DNA from: Kaistia dalseonensis
Lineage (GTDB): Bacteria; Pseudomonadota; Alphaproteobacteria; Rhizobiales; Kaistiaceae
Assembly (NCBI RefSeq): GCF_030814715.1
Contig: NZ_JAUSVO010000004.1
Span: forward strand, 640,649-704,648
DNA: 64,000 bases
Direction of reading: 5' to 3'
Part shown: positions 7,769 to 16,032 of the stretch, in pieces
Numbering within the stretch: the stretch's first letter is position 1
How the letters are laid out: every line of letters starts with the position of its first letter
Program-made: the position numbers and the translations under genes
Notes under the pieces: model-generated
Seen by the model: only the letters and a program-made list of their open reading frames with translations
Databases searched by the model: none
What the model was told of the DNA's origin: nothing

Positions 7769-10700
7769 ATGCCCCAGTTCTTCATAGCGCGTCCCGTCTT
7801 TGCATGGGTCATTGCGATATTCATCGTGATGGCCGGCCTTGCCGCGATCCCGCAACTTCCGGTCTCGCGCTTTCCCGTGATTGCGCCGCCGAGCATCAGC
7901 ATCAGCACGACCTATACCGGCGCCAGTGCGCAGACGATCAACGACAGCGTCACGGCGCCGATCGAGCGCGAACTGACAGCGGTGAAGAACGTCCTCTATA
8001 TCGAATCGTCTTCCGACTCGACCGGCAATGCCAGCATCACCGTCACGTTCAAGCCCGGCACCGACCCGGAACTCGCCCAGATCGATGTCCAGAACCGCCT
8101 CAGGGCCGTCGAGCAGCGCCTGCCCGAGCCGGTCCGGCGCGCAGGCCTCTCGGTGGAGGGCGTCACATCAGGCTTCCTGATGATCGTGTCGCTGCGCTCC
8201 GAGCAAGGCAGGGCCGCTTCGCTGGTGCTGGACGATTATCTCGCGCGCCGCCTGGCGCCGGAGCTGAAGCGCGTCGCCGGCGTCGGCCGCGTGCAGTCCT
8301 TCGGTTCGGAAGCCGCCATGCGTGTGTGGATCGATCCCGCGCGGCTGATTTCCTATTCGATCTCGATGGCCGAGATCGTGCAGTCGATCCAGTCCCAGAA
8401 CGTCCAGGTCGCGCCGGGCCGGCTCGGCGAGGCTCCCACTGTCCCTGGCCAGGCCATCAGCGTTCCGCTCGGCCTTGATGGACAGCTGAGGACGCCGGAG
8501 GAATTCGCCGCCATCGTGCTGCGCTCCAACCCCGACGGCTCGAAGCTGACGCTCGGCGACGTGGCCAGGATCGAGATCGGCGCCCAGACGATGGGCTTCT
8601 CCATCTTCGAGGGTGGAAAGCCGGCCACGGCCGCGGCCATACAGCTCGCGCCCGGCGCCAATGCCGTCAGCACGTCGGAAGGCGTGCGCGCGCGTCTTGC
8701 GGAGCTCGCTGCATCGATGCCGGATGGCGTCACCTATGCCGTCTCCTACGACACGGCGCCCTTCGTGAAGCTCTCGATCGGCAAGGTCGTGCAGACGCTC
8801 GCCGAGGCCATGATCCTCGTGTTCCTGATCATGCTCCTATTCCTCCAGAACATCCGCTACACGCTGATTCCAGCGATCGTCGCGCCGATCGCACTCCTCG
8901 GCACGTTCGCCGTGATGTGGGCGATCGGCTACTCGATCAACGTGCTGACGATGTTCGGCATGGTGCTGGCAATCGGCATCATCGTCGACGACGCGATCGT
9001 CGTCGTCGAGAATGTCGAACGCCTGATGGCGACCGAGGGCCTGTCGCCCCGTGAGGCTACCCGCCGCGCCATGCGCGAGATCACCGGCGCGGTCATCGGC
9101 ATCACCCTGGTTCTTACGGCCGTCTTCCTGCCGATGGGCCTCGCGGACGGCTCGGTCGGTGCGATCTACCGCCAGTTCACGGTATCGCTTGCGGTCTCGA
9201 TCCTGTTCTCGGCCTTCCTCGCCCTCAGCCTGACGCCCGCGCTCTGCGCCACGATCTTGAAGCCGGTCGCGCCTCATCACGAGCGCAAGGGCTTCTTTGT
9301 CTGGTTCAACCGCGGCTTCGAGAGGCTGACGAGGCGGTACACGTCATGGGCGGCGTGGCTCGTGCTGCGGACCGGTCGCGTCATGCTGGTCTATGGCGTC
9401 CTCGTTGGCGCGCTGGTCGTCGGCTACAGCGCGCTGCCGACCGCTTTCGTGCCGGCGGAAGACCAGGGAACGTTCATGACGTCCTTTACGCTGCCGGCCG
9501 ACGCCACGGCCGAGCGTACGCAAGCCCTCGTCGAACGCTTCGACCGCTACGCCGCGACGCGCCCGGACATCGCCAACAATCTCTCCATCATGGGTTTCGG
9601 CTTTTCCGGCTCCGGGCCGAATGCAGCCATGTCATTCACCACGCTCAGGGATTTCGAGGCGCGAAGCGGCAGCACCGACATTGAAATCGCAGCCGCCGAA
9701 GTGGCGATGCAGGCGGCGACGGAGGGCGACATCCTCATGATCAAGCCGCCCGCGATCGACGAGTTGGGCACTACGTCCAGCCTCGCTCTGCGATTGGTGG
9801 ACCGCGCCAGCCGCGACGCGGAGGCCTTGCGGGCTGCGGCGGGGAAGCTCGTCGCGCTTGCCGGGCACAGCCGGCTGCTCCGGGACGTCCGCGTCGACGG
9901 ATTGCCCAACGGGCCTGCTGTGAACCTTCGTGTCGACCGGCAGAAGGCCGGGGCGCTGGGTGTCTCCTTCTCCTCGATCAGCGACGTGCTCGCCTCCGCC
10001 ATGGGCTCTACCTATGTCAACGACTTTCCGCGCGCCGGCGGCCTTCAGCAGGTCATTCTGCAGGCGCAGGCGAAGGACCGCATGCAGGTCGAGGACGTCC
10101 TGAAGCTGCATGTGCGCAACGACAAGGGCGGCATGGTGCCCCTTTCCGAGGTGGTGACGCCCGAATGGTCCGTCGGTCCGCTGCAACTCAATCGCTACAA
10201 CGGCTATCCCTCGTTCAGCCTTTCGGCAGACGCCGCGCCCGGCGTATCGAGCGGCAAGGCCATGACCGAGATCGAGCAGATCGCCGCACAGCTCCCCGCC
10301 GGCTTCGCCGTCGAGTGGACGGGCCAATCGTTCCAGGAGCGCCAGTCCGGTGCGCAGGCGCCGCTTCTCGTCACGCTCTCTTTCGTCGTCGTGTTTCTTG
10401 TGCTTGCCGCCCTCTATGAGAGCTGGGCCATTCCGCTCTCGGTCATGCTCGTCGTTCCGCTCGGCATTTTGGGTGCGGTCGTGGCGGTGCATCTCAGGGG
10501 CATGGAGAATGACGTGTTCTTCAAGGTCGGGCTGATCACGCTGATCGGCCTTTCGGCCAAGAACGCGGTGCTGATCGTGGAATTCGCCCGCAGGCTGGTG
10601 GCGGAAGGGCGCTCGATTGGCGAGGCCGCGGTCCAGGCGGCGCGCCTGCGGCTTCGGCCCATCGTGATGACGTCGCTCGCCTTCACGCTCGGCATCGTGC

Positions 10701-10897
10701 CTCTGGTCATCGCCAAAGGCCCGAGTTCCGAAACCCAGAACGCGCTGGGCACAGGCCTCTTCGGGGGCATGATTTCGGCCACAGTCCTCGCCGTGCTTTT
10801 CGTGCCCGTCTTCTTCGTTTTCATCATGCGGTTAGCAGAGCGCAAGGCGCGCGCCCAAGACGGGACAGGGCCGGCTCAGCCGCTCACCGCCGGCTGA
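7769..10897 (+). CDS. adeB-like: RND multidrug efflux permease, AdeB/AcrB-like (HAE1)
   Basis: 1042 residues, the usual size for an HAE1 pump trimer subunit. It starts MPQFFIARPVFAWVIAIF, the hallmark first helix. The TM4 proton-relay segment reads GIIVDDAIVVVENVE with both aspartates. TM10 has the relay lysine in IGLSAKNAVLIVEF. Two large periplasmic loops (about 35-330 and 560-870) provide the drug-binding porter domain. Many stretches match what I recall of Acinetobacter AdeB, such as APGRLG, KPATAAAIQL and DATAERT. Together with the adaptor and the divergent kinase/regulator this looks like a complete AdeABRS-type module without AdeC. Likely substrates are aminoglycosides, dyes or other cationic drugs, an inference from AdeB only. 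Confidence 0.95.
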   Translation: MPQFFIARPVFAWVIAIFIVMAGLAAIPQLPVSRFPVIAPPSISISTTYTGASAQTINDSVTAPIERELTAVKNVLYIESSSDSTGNASITVTFKPGTDPELAQIDVQNRLRAVEQRLPEPVRRAGLSVEGVTSGFLMIVSLRSEQGRAASLVLDDYLARRLAPELKRVAGVGRVQSFGSEAAMRVWIDPARLISYSISMAEIVQSIQSQNVQVAPGRLGEAPTVPGQAISVPLGLDGQLRTPEEFAAIVLRSNPDGSKLTLGDVARIEIGAQTMGFSIFEGGKPATAAAIQLAPGANAVSTSEGVRARLAELAASMPDGVTYAVSYDTAPFVKLSIGKVVQTLAEAMILVFLIMLLFLQNIRYTLIPAIVAPIALLGTFAVMWAIGYSINVLTMFGMVLAIGIIVDDAIVVVENVERLMATEGLSPREATRRAMREITGAVIGITLVLTAVFLPMGLADGSVGAIYRQFTVSLAVSILFSAFLALSLTPALCATILKPVAPHHERKGFFVWFNRGFERLTRRYTSWAAWLVLRTGRVMLVYGVLVGALVVGYSALPTAFVPAEDQGTFMTSFTLPADATAERTQALVERFDRYAATRPDIANNLSIMGFGFSGSGPNAAMSFTTLRDFEARSGSTDIEIAAAEVAMQAATEGDILMIKPPAIDELGTTSSLALRLVDRASRDAEALRAAAGKLVALAGHSRLLRDVRVDGLPNGPAVNLRVDRQKAGALGVSFSSISDVLASAMGSTYVNDFPRAGGLQQVILQAQAKDRMQVEDVLKLHVRNDKGGMVPLSEVVTPEWSVGPLQLNRYNGYPSFSLSADAAPGVSSGKAMTEIEQIAAQLPAGFAVEWTGQSFQERQSGAQAPLLVTLSFVVVFLVLAALYESWAIPLSVMLVVPLGILGAVVAVHLRGMENDVFFKVGLITLIGLSAKNAVLIVEFARRLVAEGRSIGEAAVQAARLRLRPIVMTSLAFTLGIVPLVIAKGPSSETQNALGTGLFGGMISATVLAVLFVPVFFVFIMRLAERKARAQDGTGPAQPLTAG

Positions 10898-10971
10898 CAG
10901 CCCCGGCCCGCCGCCGAGCATCCGAAACCAATCCGACCTCCTTGCCTCTCTCCTCGATCTGGAAATAGCCT

Positions 10972-11505
10972 ATGACTGCCGCTTCCCAAGAAAGCCGGGT
11001 CACCCTCGACATCGCAACCGAGGCCGACCTGCCCCGCTTCAGCAAGGACCTTCAGGAGGCCTTCGCGATCACTGTGGTCGAAGAGTTTGGATCGATCGAG
11101 AAGGGGGCCGTCCCTTCGGGCGATGATGTGAACGACTCCTTCAAGGAGCCTAACGCCGTTGTGCTCCGTATCCTCGAGGACGGGCGGTGGGTCGGCGGCG
11201 CGGTCGTTTCGATCAATGCCGAGACGCAGATCAATTCACTCGATTTCTTCTTCATCCGAGCCGACGAAATCGGCCGGGGCCTCGGCCGCAAGGCGTGGAC
11301 GGCGATCGAACGATATTATCCCGACACGAAGGTCTGGATCACGCACACGCCCTATTTCGAGAAGCGCAATATCCATTTCTACGTCAATGTCTGCGGCTTC
11401 AGCATCGTCGAGTACTTCAACACGTACCACCCGGATCTGAGCCATCCGCCTGGCCCCGACCTTCCCGGAGGCGGCGGAATGTTCCGCTTCGAAAAACGCG
11501 TCTGA
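10972..11505 (+). CDS. GNAT-family N-acetyltransferase
   Basis: 177 residues. A single GNAT fold that transfers an acyl group from acyl-CoA to an amine. The acetyl-CoA pyrophosphate loop is seen as [11 protein letters not shown] (about 101-111), preceded by the beta strand [11 protein letters not shown] and followed by a helix and the strand [20 protein letters not shown], where the aromatic YVNVCGF matches GNAT motif B. The substrate cannot be told. The ATG follows a GGAAAT site. It lies 74 bp after the pump gene on the same strand and might be co-transcribed, but nothing ties it to efflux. Confidence 0.8.
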   Translation: MTAASQESRVTLDIATEADLPRFSKDLQEAFAITVVEEFGSIEKGAVPSGDDVNDSFKEPNAVVLRILEDGRWVGGAVVSINAETQINSLDFFFIRADEIGRGLGRKAWTAIERYYPDTKVWITHTPYFEKRNIHFYVNVCGFSIVEYFNTYHPDLSHPPGPDLPGGGGMFRFEKRV

Positions 11506-11628
11506 CCTCAAAGCATGCCATCGCGTCGGTCTCCCTGGCGCGATCCCGTGGCGCGCGAGATCAAGGACTGTCTGCAACTCGCCGAGATGCCGCGCGATTT
11601 GGCCGACAATGAAGCCGCGTTGACCCCT

Positions 11629-12192
11629 TCACGGCTTTTCCCGGTTCGGTTCGGCTGCAATCGGCGTTGCTTCTGAGCGCCCGCTGCGATGGCTCAGCCA
11701 CAGCAGCGCGAATCCGAACAGCGGGATGAAGATGTCGGTCCAGAAGATGATGCCGGCATTGCCCGGTGCGAAATCATGCGCGGTCAACATCTGGTAGAGA
11801 TGGCCGACGGCGGCTCCCAGCGTGAAGATGCTCGGGCCGAGCACGGCGGCGAGGCGCAGATCATAGCTCCGGAAGGCTGCGAGCAGACCGACCGCGGCGA
11901 AGCCCAGGCTCGCGGTTCCGACCTCGAACTGGAACGGACTATCGGCCCAGCCGATGAAGCTGGCGGAAAGCTCGCCGAAGAAGACGTGCATGACGAAGTT
12001 ATAGAAGTTGTCGATGCCGATGCTGAAGAAGACGTACCAGGCGAGAAGCTCTTCGACGACGAGCGGCCGATCGATGGCAGCTCTCGACCGCGCGATCGCA
12101 ACAAGAGAGACGATCAGCCCGAGCACGAAGAAGCTCAGCGAATAGTTCGACATCACGAAGGTGATGGTCTCTTTGATCCGATCGGCCAGCAT
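11629..12192 (-). CDS. Small integral membrane protein, DUF6790-like
   Basis: 187 residues with about five hydrophobic helices: SLSFFVLGLIVSLVAIA, a loop then LLAWYVFFSIGIDNFYNFV, LGFAAVGLLAAFRS, LAAVLGPSIFTLGAAVGHL and IIFWTDIFIPLFGFALLWL. The pattern, including the EELLAWYVFFSIG segment, matches my memory of the DUF6790 family, whose function is unknown. Start taken at the ATG at 12192, seven bases after AAGGAG; a GTG one codon earlier is too close to that site. It is the last gene of a probable operon with the MarR regulator and the DUF1398 gene on the same strand, with a 144-bp gap to the latter. Confidence 0.6.
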   Translation of the reverse strand: MLADRIKETITFVMSNYSLSFFVLGLIVSLVAIARSRAAIDRPLVVEELLAWYVFFSIGIDNFYNFVMHVFFGELSASFIGWADSPFQFEVGTASLGFAAVGLLAAFRSYDLRLAAVLGPSIFTLGAAVGHLYQMLTAHDFAPGNAGIIFWTDIFIPLFGFALLWLSHRSGRSEATPIAAEPNREKP

Positions 12193-12336
12193 CACGGGAC
12201 TCCTTCAACGTGAGAGGGAAATGGCTGTCGCGCGGGCGCAGGTCAGCAGGGTGCCGGAAGCGGCGCCGAGCCCGATGCAGATGGCGGGATGACCCCGCCC
12301 ATCAACAATCCGGAATGCGTCATGACCGGTCCCCTG

Positions 12337-12738
12337 TCAGTTCGGGAAGTGCTCGACATGCGTTTCGGCGGTGCGGCCGAAATAGACGACGCGGCGGCCG
12401 AGAAACGAGACGAGATATCCCGCGCAGCCGGCGGCTTTCGCCTTCTCGCTGAAAGCGACATAGCTGTAGTCGGCGGGGTTCGCCTGCGCCCAGCGCACGA
12501 GGCGCTCGATCTCACTGGCATTGAAGGCGGGGGCGACATTGCCGTCTGAGGGCTGCATGTCCAGCATCACGCTGTCACCGTCCGGCAGATAGAAGGTCTG
12601 GGTATTGCGGCGATAGTCGACCGTGTAGCCCTCGAAGCCGGCCGTGATCAGCCTGCCGACGATCTCCGGAAAGCTCAGGCTTCCATCGTGAGCAGCATGC
12701 AGGCAATTTTCGGCAATAGAAATCCGTTCCGCGTCCAT
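12337..12738 (-). CDS. DUF1398 family protein
   Basis: 133 residues from the ATG opening MDAERISIAENC. This start is preferred over one seven codons upstream because AAAGGAAA sits just before it. The body (FPEIVGRLITAGFEGYTVDY, TFYLPDGDSV, VRWAQANPADYSYVAFSEKA) resembles the DUF1398/YcgX family, a small cytosolic fold of unknown role. It lies 41 bp after the MarR gene on the same strand and is presumably under that regulator. Confidence 0.7.
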   Translation of the reverse strand: MDAERISIAENCLHAAHDGSLSFPEIVGRLITAGFEGYTVDYRRNTQTFYLPDGDSVMLDMQPSDGNVAPAFNASEIERLVRWAQANPADYSYVAFSEKAKAAGCAGYLVSFLGRRVVYFGRTAETHVEHFPN

Positions 12739-12779
12739 GGCGGTTTCCTTTCTTTTCAAGATTGAGTTTGGCCGGCGGG

Positions 12780-13232
12780 TCAGTCCACCGGTGTTGCTTT
12801 CAGCTCGCGCCGTTCGGCGAGAATCCTCAGGATACGGTCGAGCATTTCGTGCTCTTCCTTCGTCAAAACGCCGAAAAATTCAGCGTCATTCGCGTCGGCA
12901 AGCGCTGCGAGGATCGGGATCTTGGCCCGCCCCGCTGTCGTAAGGGACAGGCTGTGCGCGCGCTTGTCCTGCTGGCTTTCCGCCCGCTCGACCAGTCCCT
13001 TGGCCACCAGCCTTTCCCCGAGTTTGCTGATCGCCCCCTTGGTCATGCCCATCCTCTCGGCGAGCACTGACGGCGGTGTCGGCTCGCAATCGTAGAGCGC
13101 CCGCATGAACGACCACTCCGCCACGGTGACATCTTCGCCCGATACCTTGCGCGCGAACTCGTGCGACACGGCGTTTGACACCATCCGCATCCAGTATCCG
13201 GTGTGATCGGTCAATTCCGAGGCCGAGGTCAT
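12780..13232 (-). CDS. MarR-family transcriptional regulator
   Basis: 150 residues. Winged helix-turn-helix dimer. The recognition region reads PPSVLAERMGMTKGAISKLGERLVAKGLVERAE, followed by the wing DKRAHSLSLTTAGRA. Flanking helices form the dimer interface. Start at the ATG giving MTSASELTDH, six bases after AAGGAGAG; a frame extending 19 codons upstream would read through the operator. A long palindrome lies directly upstream and overlaps the expected promoter, so autorepression of the marR-DUF1398-DUF6790 operon is likely. MarR proteins commonly respond to phenolic or oxidising ligands; the ligand here is unknown. Confidence 0.92.
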   Translation of the reverse strand: MTSASELTDHTGYWMRMVSNAVSHEFARKVSGEDVTVAEWSFMRALYDCEPTPPSVLAERMGMTKGAISKLGERLVAKGLVERAESQQDKRAHSLSLTTAGRAKIPILAALADANDAEFFGVLTKEEHEMLDRILRILAERRELKATPVD

Positions 13233-13242
13233 GAAGCTCTCC

Positions 13243-13286
13243 TTGTTGACTAGGAAACTAGATCGATTAAGTTTCCTAGTCAACAA
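13243..13286. promoter_or_regulatory. Palindromic MarR operator
   Basis: Perfect inverted repeat with 17-bp arms: TTGTTGACTAGGAAACT at 13243-13259 and its exact complement at 13270-13286, separated by ten bases. Each arm contains TAGGAAAC, so two regulator dimers could bind side by side. It starts 11 bp upstream of the marR start codon, ideal for autorepression. The right flank faces the hydrolase gene about 180 bp away, which might share control. Confidence 0.75.
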
Positions 13287-13462
13287 CATTGATGGGGACG
13301 AGCGTGTTCGATCGGTCGCCGCATTGCTGCGCCCTCGGTGCTGGTTCGAACGGCCCGGGGGCGGAGGCCGGATGGCTGCCTTCGTAAGGCCATAACAGGC
13401 TTCTGTTTGATTGGGGCCGGTCCATTCGACTAGACTTGGCGGTGACAGGGGAGCTCTCGAAA

Positions 13463-14617
13463 TTGGTTGCCTGCGACCTTAATCGTCGCCAGTTCGCGCT
13501 GCTCGGCCCAGCCCTGGGCGCGGCGTGGTTCACTCCGGCGAAAGCTGAAACGGGATCTGGAATGCTCTATCCGGGCGAAGAGTTGACCGAGGCGGCCGGC
13601 TATCCGGCTCTGGTGCGGTTCGAACCCGGCCGAGCGGGGCTTCCCGTCGTCGTGTTCGTCACGGGAGGAGGGGTGCTCGGCCGCGTCGCCTACGGACCAC
13701 CGGACGGAAAGGCCGCCGATTTCCTCTGCCATTGGCTGCAAGAGGAGGGCTTTCCCTCTCTGGTCCTGTCCTATCCCATCGACAGCCCGGGCGTGTTTGA
13801 CGCCGCATTCCCGCAATTTTCAGTCACGAACTGGGCGGAGCAGAGCGCCGAGATCATCGCTCGCTACGTGGACCAGAATGGACTGCCGGCCAACGCGATC
13901 GTCCTCGGCTGGAGCATGGCGGGACGGATTGCAGAGCCGCTTCATGCCGCGCTGCGGGCGAGGGGAAAGGGCATCGAGCTGTTCGTCGCCATGGCGGCGG
14001 CGTCCGCGCTGCCCAATACGCTGCCCGGCCTCGACCAGTTGAAGCCGGCCGCGAGCGGCCTCGCCGCGATCAAGGGCGCCTATCTCGATTGGCTGCTGCA
14101 ATGCCTCGCGAATCAGAACCAGGCGGCTGGCCATCTGGTGCTCGACGGAGACCGTTTCACCCGCGAGATGACCGGCGACTTCCCGGTCGGGCTGGCGGCA
14201 TCGGCGAAGCGCTACAGAGATGGCGCTTTCGTTTCCGACCCGGCCGGAGACGCGCTCGATGTCGGCACCGCGCAATACAGAGCCTTTCCGCCGCTCGCTT
14301 TGATGACGCACGCTTCTCGGATCGACGCGCGGCACGCACTCGCGGACCGCTCGACCTGGGGCGTCTACATCACCCAGCGGCTATGCGAAACGCTGGTCTT
14401 CTCGCAGCCCGACAAGCTCGCCTCGCTTTCCCCCGAGCAGTGGGCTTTGCTGGTCGAGCATGTCCGGGGCGCCGCAGAGTGGCTGAGCGCGAATTTGCCA
14501 GGCAACCATATGTTCTTCCTCGGCGAAAATGGCGCGAGGACGACGGTCGAGACGCTGAAACGCCTCAGGCAAACCGCGGCAGACGTGACAGGCGAGATAG
14601 AGCGCCTGATGACGTGA
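13463..14617 (+). CDS. Exported alpha/beta-hydrolase (Tat signal)
   Basis: About 384 residues from a TTG at 13463, placed about ten bases after AGGGGAG; another TTG at 13436 in the same frame is possible. The N-terminus has a twin-arginine motif NRRQFALLG, a hydrophobic core and AKA, a likely Tat export signal. The body has an oxyanion-type FVTGGG strand, the nucleophile elbow GWSMAG with Ser near residue 151, and a late HMFFL histidine. This is the layout of an esterase or peptidase-like alpha/beta hydrolase. The specific substrate is not evident. It stands alone between the MarR operator and the second RND operon. Confidence 0.75.
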   Translation: MVACDLNRRQFALLGPALGAAWFTPAKAETGSGMLYPGEELTEAAGYPALVRFEPGRAGLPVVVFVTGGGVLGRVAYGPPDGKAADFLCHWLQEEGFPSLVLSYPIDSPGVFDAAFPQFSVTNWAEQSAEIIARYVDQNGLPANAIVLGWSMAGRIAEPLHAALRARGKGIELFVAMAAASALPNTLPGLDQLKPAASGLAAIKGAYLDWLLQCLANQNQAAGHLVLDGDRFTREMTGDFPVGLAASAKRYRDGAFVSDPAGDALDVGTAQYRAFPPLALMTHASRIDARHALADRSTWGVYITQRLCETLVFSQPDKLASLSPEQWALLVEHVRGAAEWLSANLPGNHMFFLGENGARTTVETLKRLRQTAADVTGEIERLMT

Positions 14618-14765
14618 GAACGCGCCGGGCCAAGCGCAGATCGAGGCGGCGATTTCGGCCTTGCACGATCGCTCATAAGGCGATGGGGTGTTCCTGCTCT
14701 TGTTGACCCAGGCGGCCGGCTAGCGCGCTTGAACAGAAGGCTTTTCTGAAAGACCAGCGCAACTG

Positions 14766-14821
14766 TCCGAAAGAAGCTGCGCCATCCCCGGTGAAACCTC
14801 CGGGGCGGCGTGTCTTTCGGA
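14766..14821 (+). promoter_or_regulatory. Long leader hairpin covering the ribosome binding site of the MdtA-like gene
   Basis: The 56 bases before the start at 14830 can fold on themselves. The outer stem is TCCGAAAG (14766-14773) with CTTTCGGA (14814-14821). The middle stem is CGCC (14780-14783) with GGCG (14807-14810). The inner stem is CCCCGG (14786-14791) with CCGGGG (14800-14805), closed by an eight-base loop. The GGA of the only visible Shine-Dalgarno (GGAG, 14819-14822) lies in the 3' strand of the outer stem, so translation could be gated. It could equally be a DNA-level operator dyad. Confidence 0.45.
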
Positions 14822-14829
14822 GCGGGGCC

Positions 14830-16029
14830 ATGGATGCCGATGTCGCAGTTTCGAGTTCGCACAGGTCGCGACGACCGCTGCGGTTGATTGTCGGCCTTGT
14901 GGCCACAGCTGTTCTGGCCGCGGCGGCGTTTGCCATCGTCCGCATGCTCAATGTGCCGCCGCCGCCCGCGGCGCCGCCGGCGCCCGTGCCCGTCCAGGTG
15001 GCTACGGCCGCGACGGCCGATGTCCCAGTCTACCTGACCGGGCTCGGCACCGTGCAGGCCTACAACACCGTCACCGTCAAGACGCGAATCGATGGCGAGT
15101 TGCAGCAGGTCCTGTTCCGCGAGGGGCAGGATGTGAAGAAGGGCGATCTGCTCGCCATCATCGATCCGCGCAGCTATCAGGCAGCGCTCCAGCAGGCACA
15201 GGCGAAGCTGGACCAGGACAAGGCGGATCTCGCCAACGCGCAACTTATTCTCGCGCGTTACGCTGATCTGCAGAAGGGCGGTTTCAGCACGGTGCAGGAC
15301 TACGACACGCAGAAAAGCGTCGTCCAGCAGTTGCAAGCCCAGATCGTTCAGGATCAGTCTGCCATCGCCGTCGCCAATACCGCGCTTTCCTACACGCAGA
15401 TCACCGCGCCGCTCGACGGGCGGACGGGCCTCCGGCTGATCGATCAAGGCAATATCGTCTATTCCACCGATACGACCGGCCTCGTCGTCGTGACGCAGCT
15501 GCAGCCGATCTCGGTCATCGCGACCGTGCCGGAGCAGGCGCAGCCGGCCGTCGCCGCGGCTCTCGCCAGCGGCACCGTGGTGGCGGAGGCTTTGCCAAGG
15601 GGAGGGGATACGGCGCTCGATGTCGGGTCGCTGACGCTCATGGACAACCAGATCGATCCGGCGAGCGGCACGCTGAAGCTCAAGGCGACCTTTCCGAACA
15701 GCCAGAACCGGCTCTGGCCCGGACAGTTCGTCAACCTGCGCCTCACGCTGCGGGTCGAGAAGAACGTGACGACGGTGCCGTCCGCCGCCCTGCAACGGGG
15801 ACCGGACGGCTATCTCGTCTATGCGATCCAGCCCGATGGGACCGTGCAGCCGCGCGCGGTGCAGCCGGGACAGATCGCCGAAGGCACGGCCATTGTGAAA
15901 AGCGGCCTTGCGAGGGGCGACCGCGTGGTGACGGCAGGGCAGTACGGATTGCGGCCAGGCGTTCGCGTCAAGATCCAGTCGGCACCGGCCGCGCCGGCGT
16001 CTCTCGCCGCTCCCGAAGCCGCGAGCTGA
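14830..16029 (+). CDS. mdtA-like: RND efflux periplasmic adaptor, MdtA-like
   Basis: 399 residues. Membrane fusion protein with a single N-terminal anchor (about 22-43) after a short charged stretch, then a Pro/Ala linker. The lipoyl halves are GLGTVQAYNTVTVKTRIDG and ITAPLDGRTGLRLI, flanking a coiled hairpin (about 105-170). Barrel and membrane-proximal domains follow. The wording VPVYLTGLGTV and REGQDVKKGDLLA is MdtA-like rather than AcrA-like. The ATG at 14830 follows GGAG; an upstream GTG at 14791 lies inside the leader hairpin and is less likely. Three bases separate it from the permease gene. Confidence 0.92.
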   Translation: MDADVAVSSSHRSRRPLRLIVGLVATAVLAAAAFAIVRMLNVPPPPAAPPAPVPVQVATAATADVPVYLTGLGTVQAYNTVTVKTRIDGELQQVLFREGQDVKKGDLLAIIDPRSYQAALQQAQAKLDQDKADLANAQLILARYADLQKGGFSTVQDYDTQKSVVQQLQAQIVQDQSAIAVANTALSYTQITAPLDGRTGLRLIDQGNIVYSTDTTGLVVVTQLQPISVIATVPEQAQPAVAAALASGTVVAEALPRGGDTALDVGSLTLMDNQIDPASGTLKLKATFPNSQNRLWPGQFVNLRLTLRVEKNVTTVPSAALQRGPDGYLVYAIQPDGTVQPRAVQPGQIAEGTAIVKSGLARGDRVVTAGQYGLRPGVRVKIQSAPAAPASLAAPEAAS

Positions 16030-16032
16030 ACC

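Noticed and set aside
13335..13360. GGTTCGAA resembling a tRNA T-loop
   Set aside because: No paired T-stem, anticodon arm or CCA end around it.
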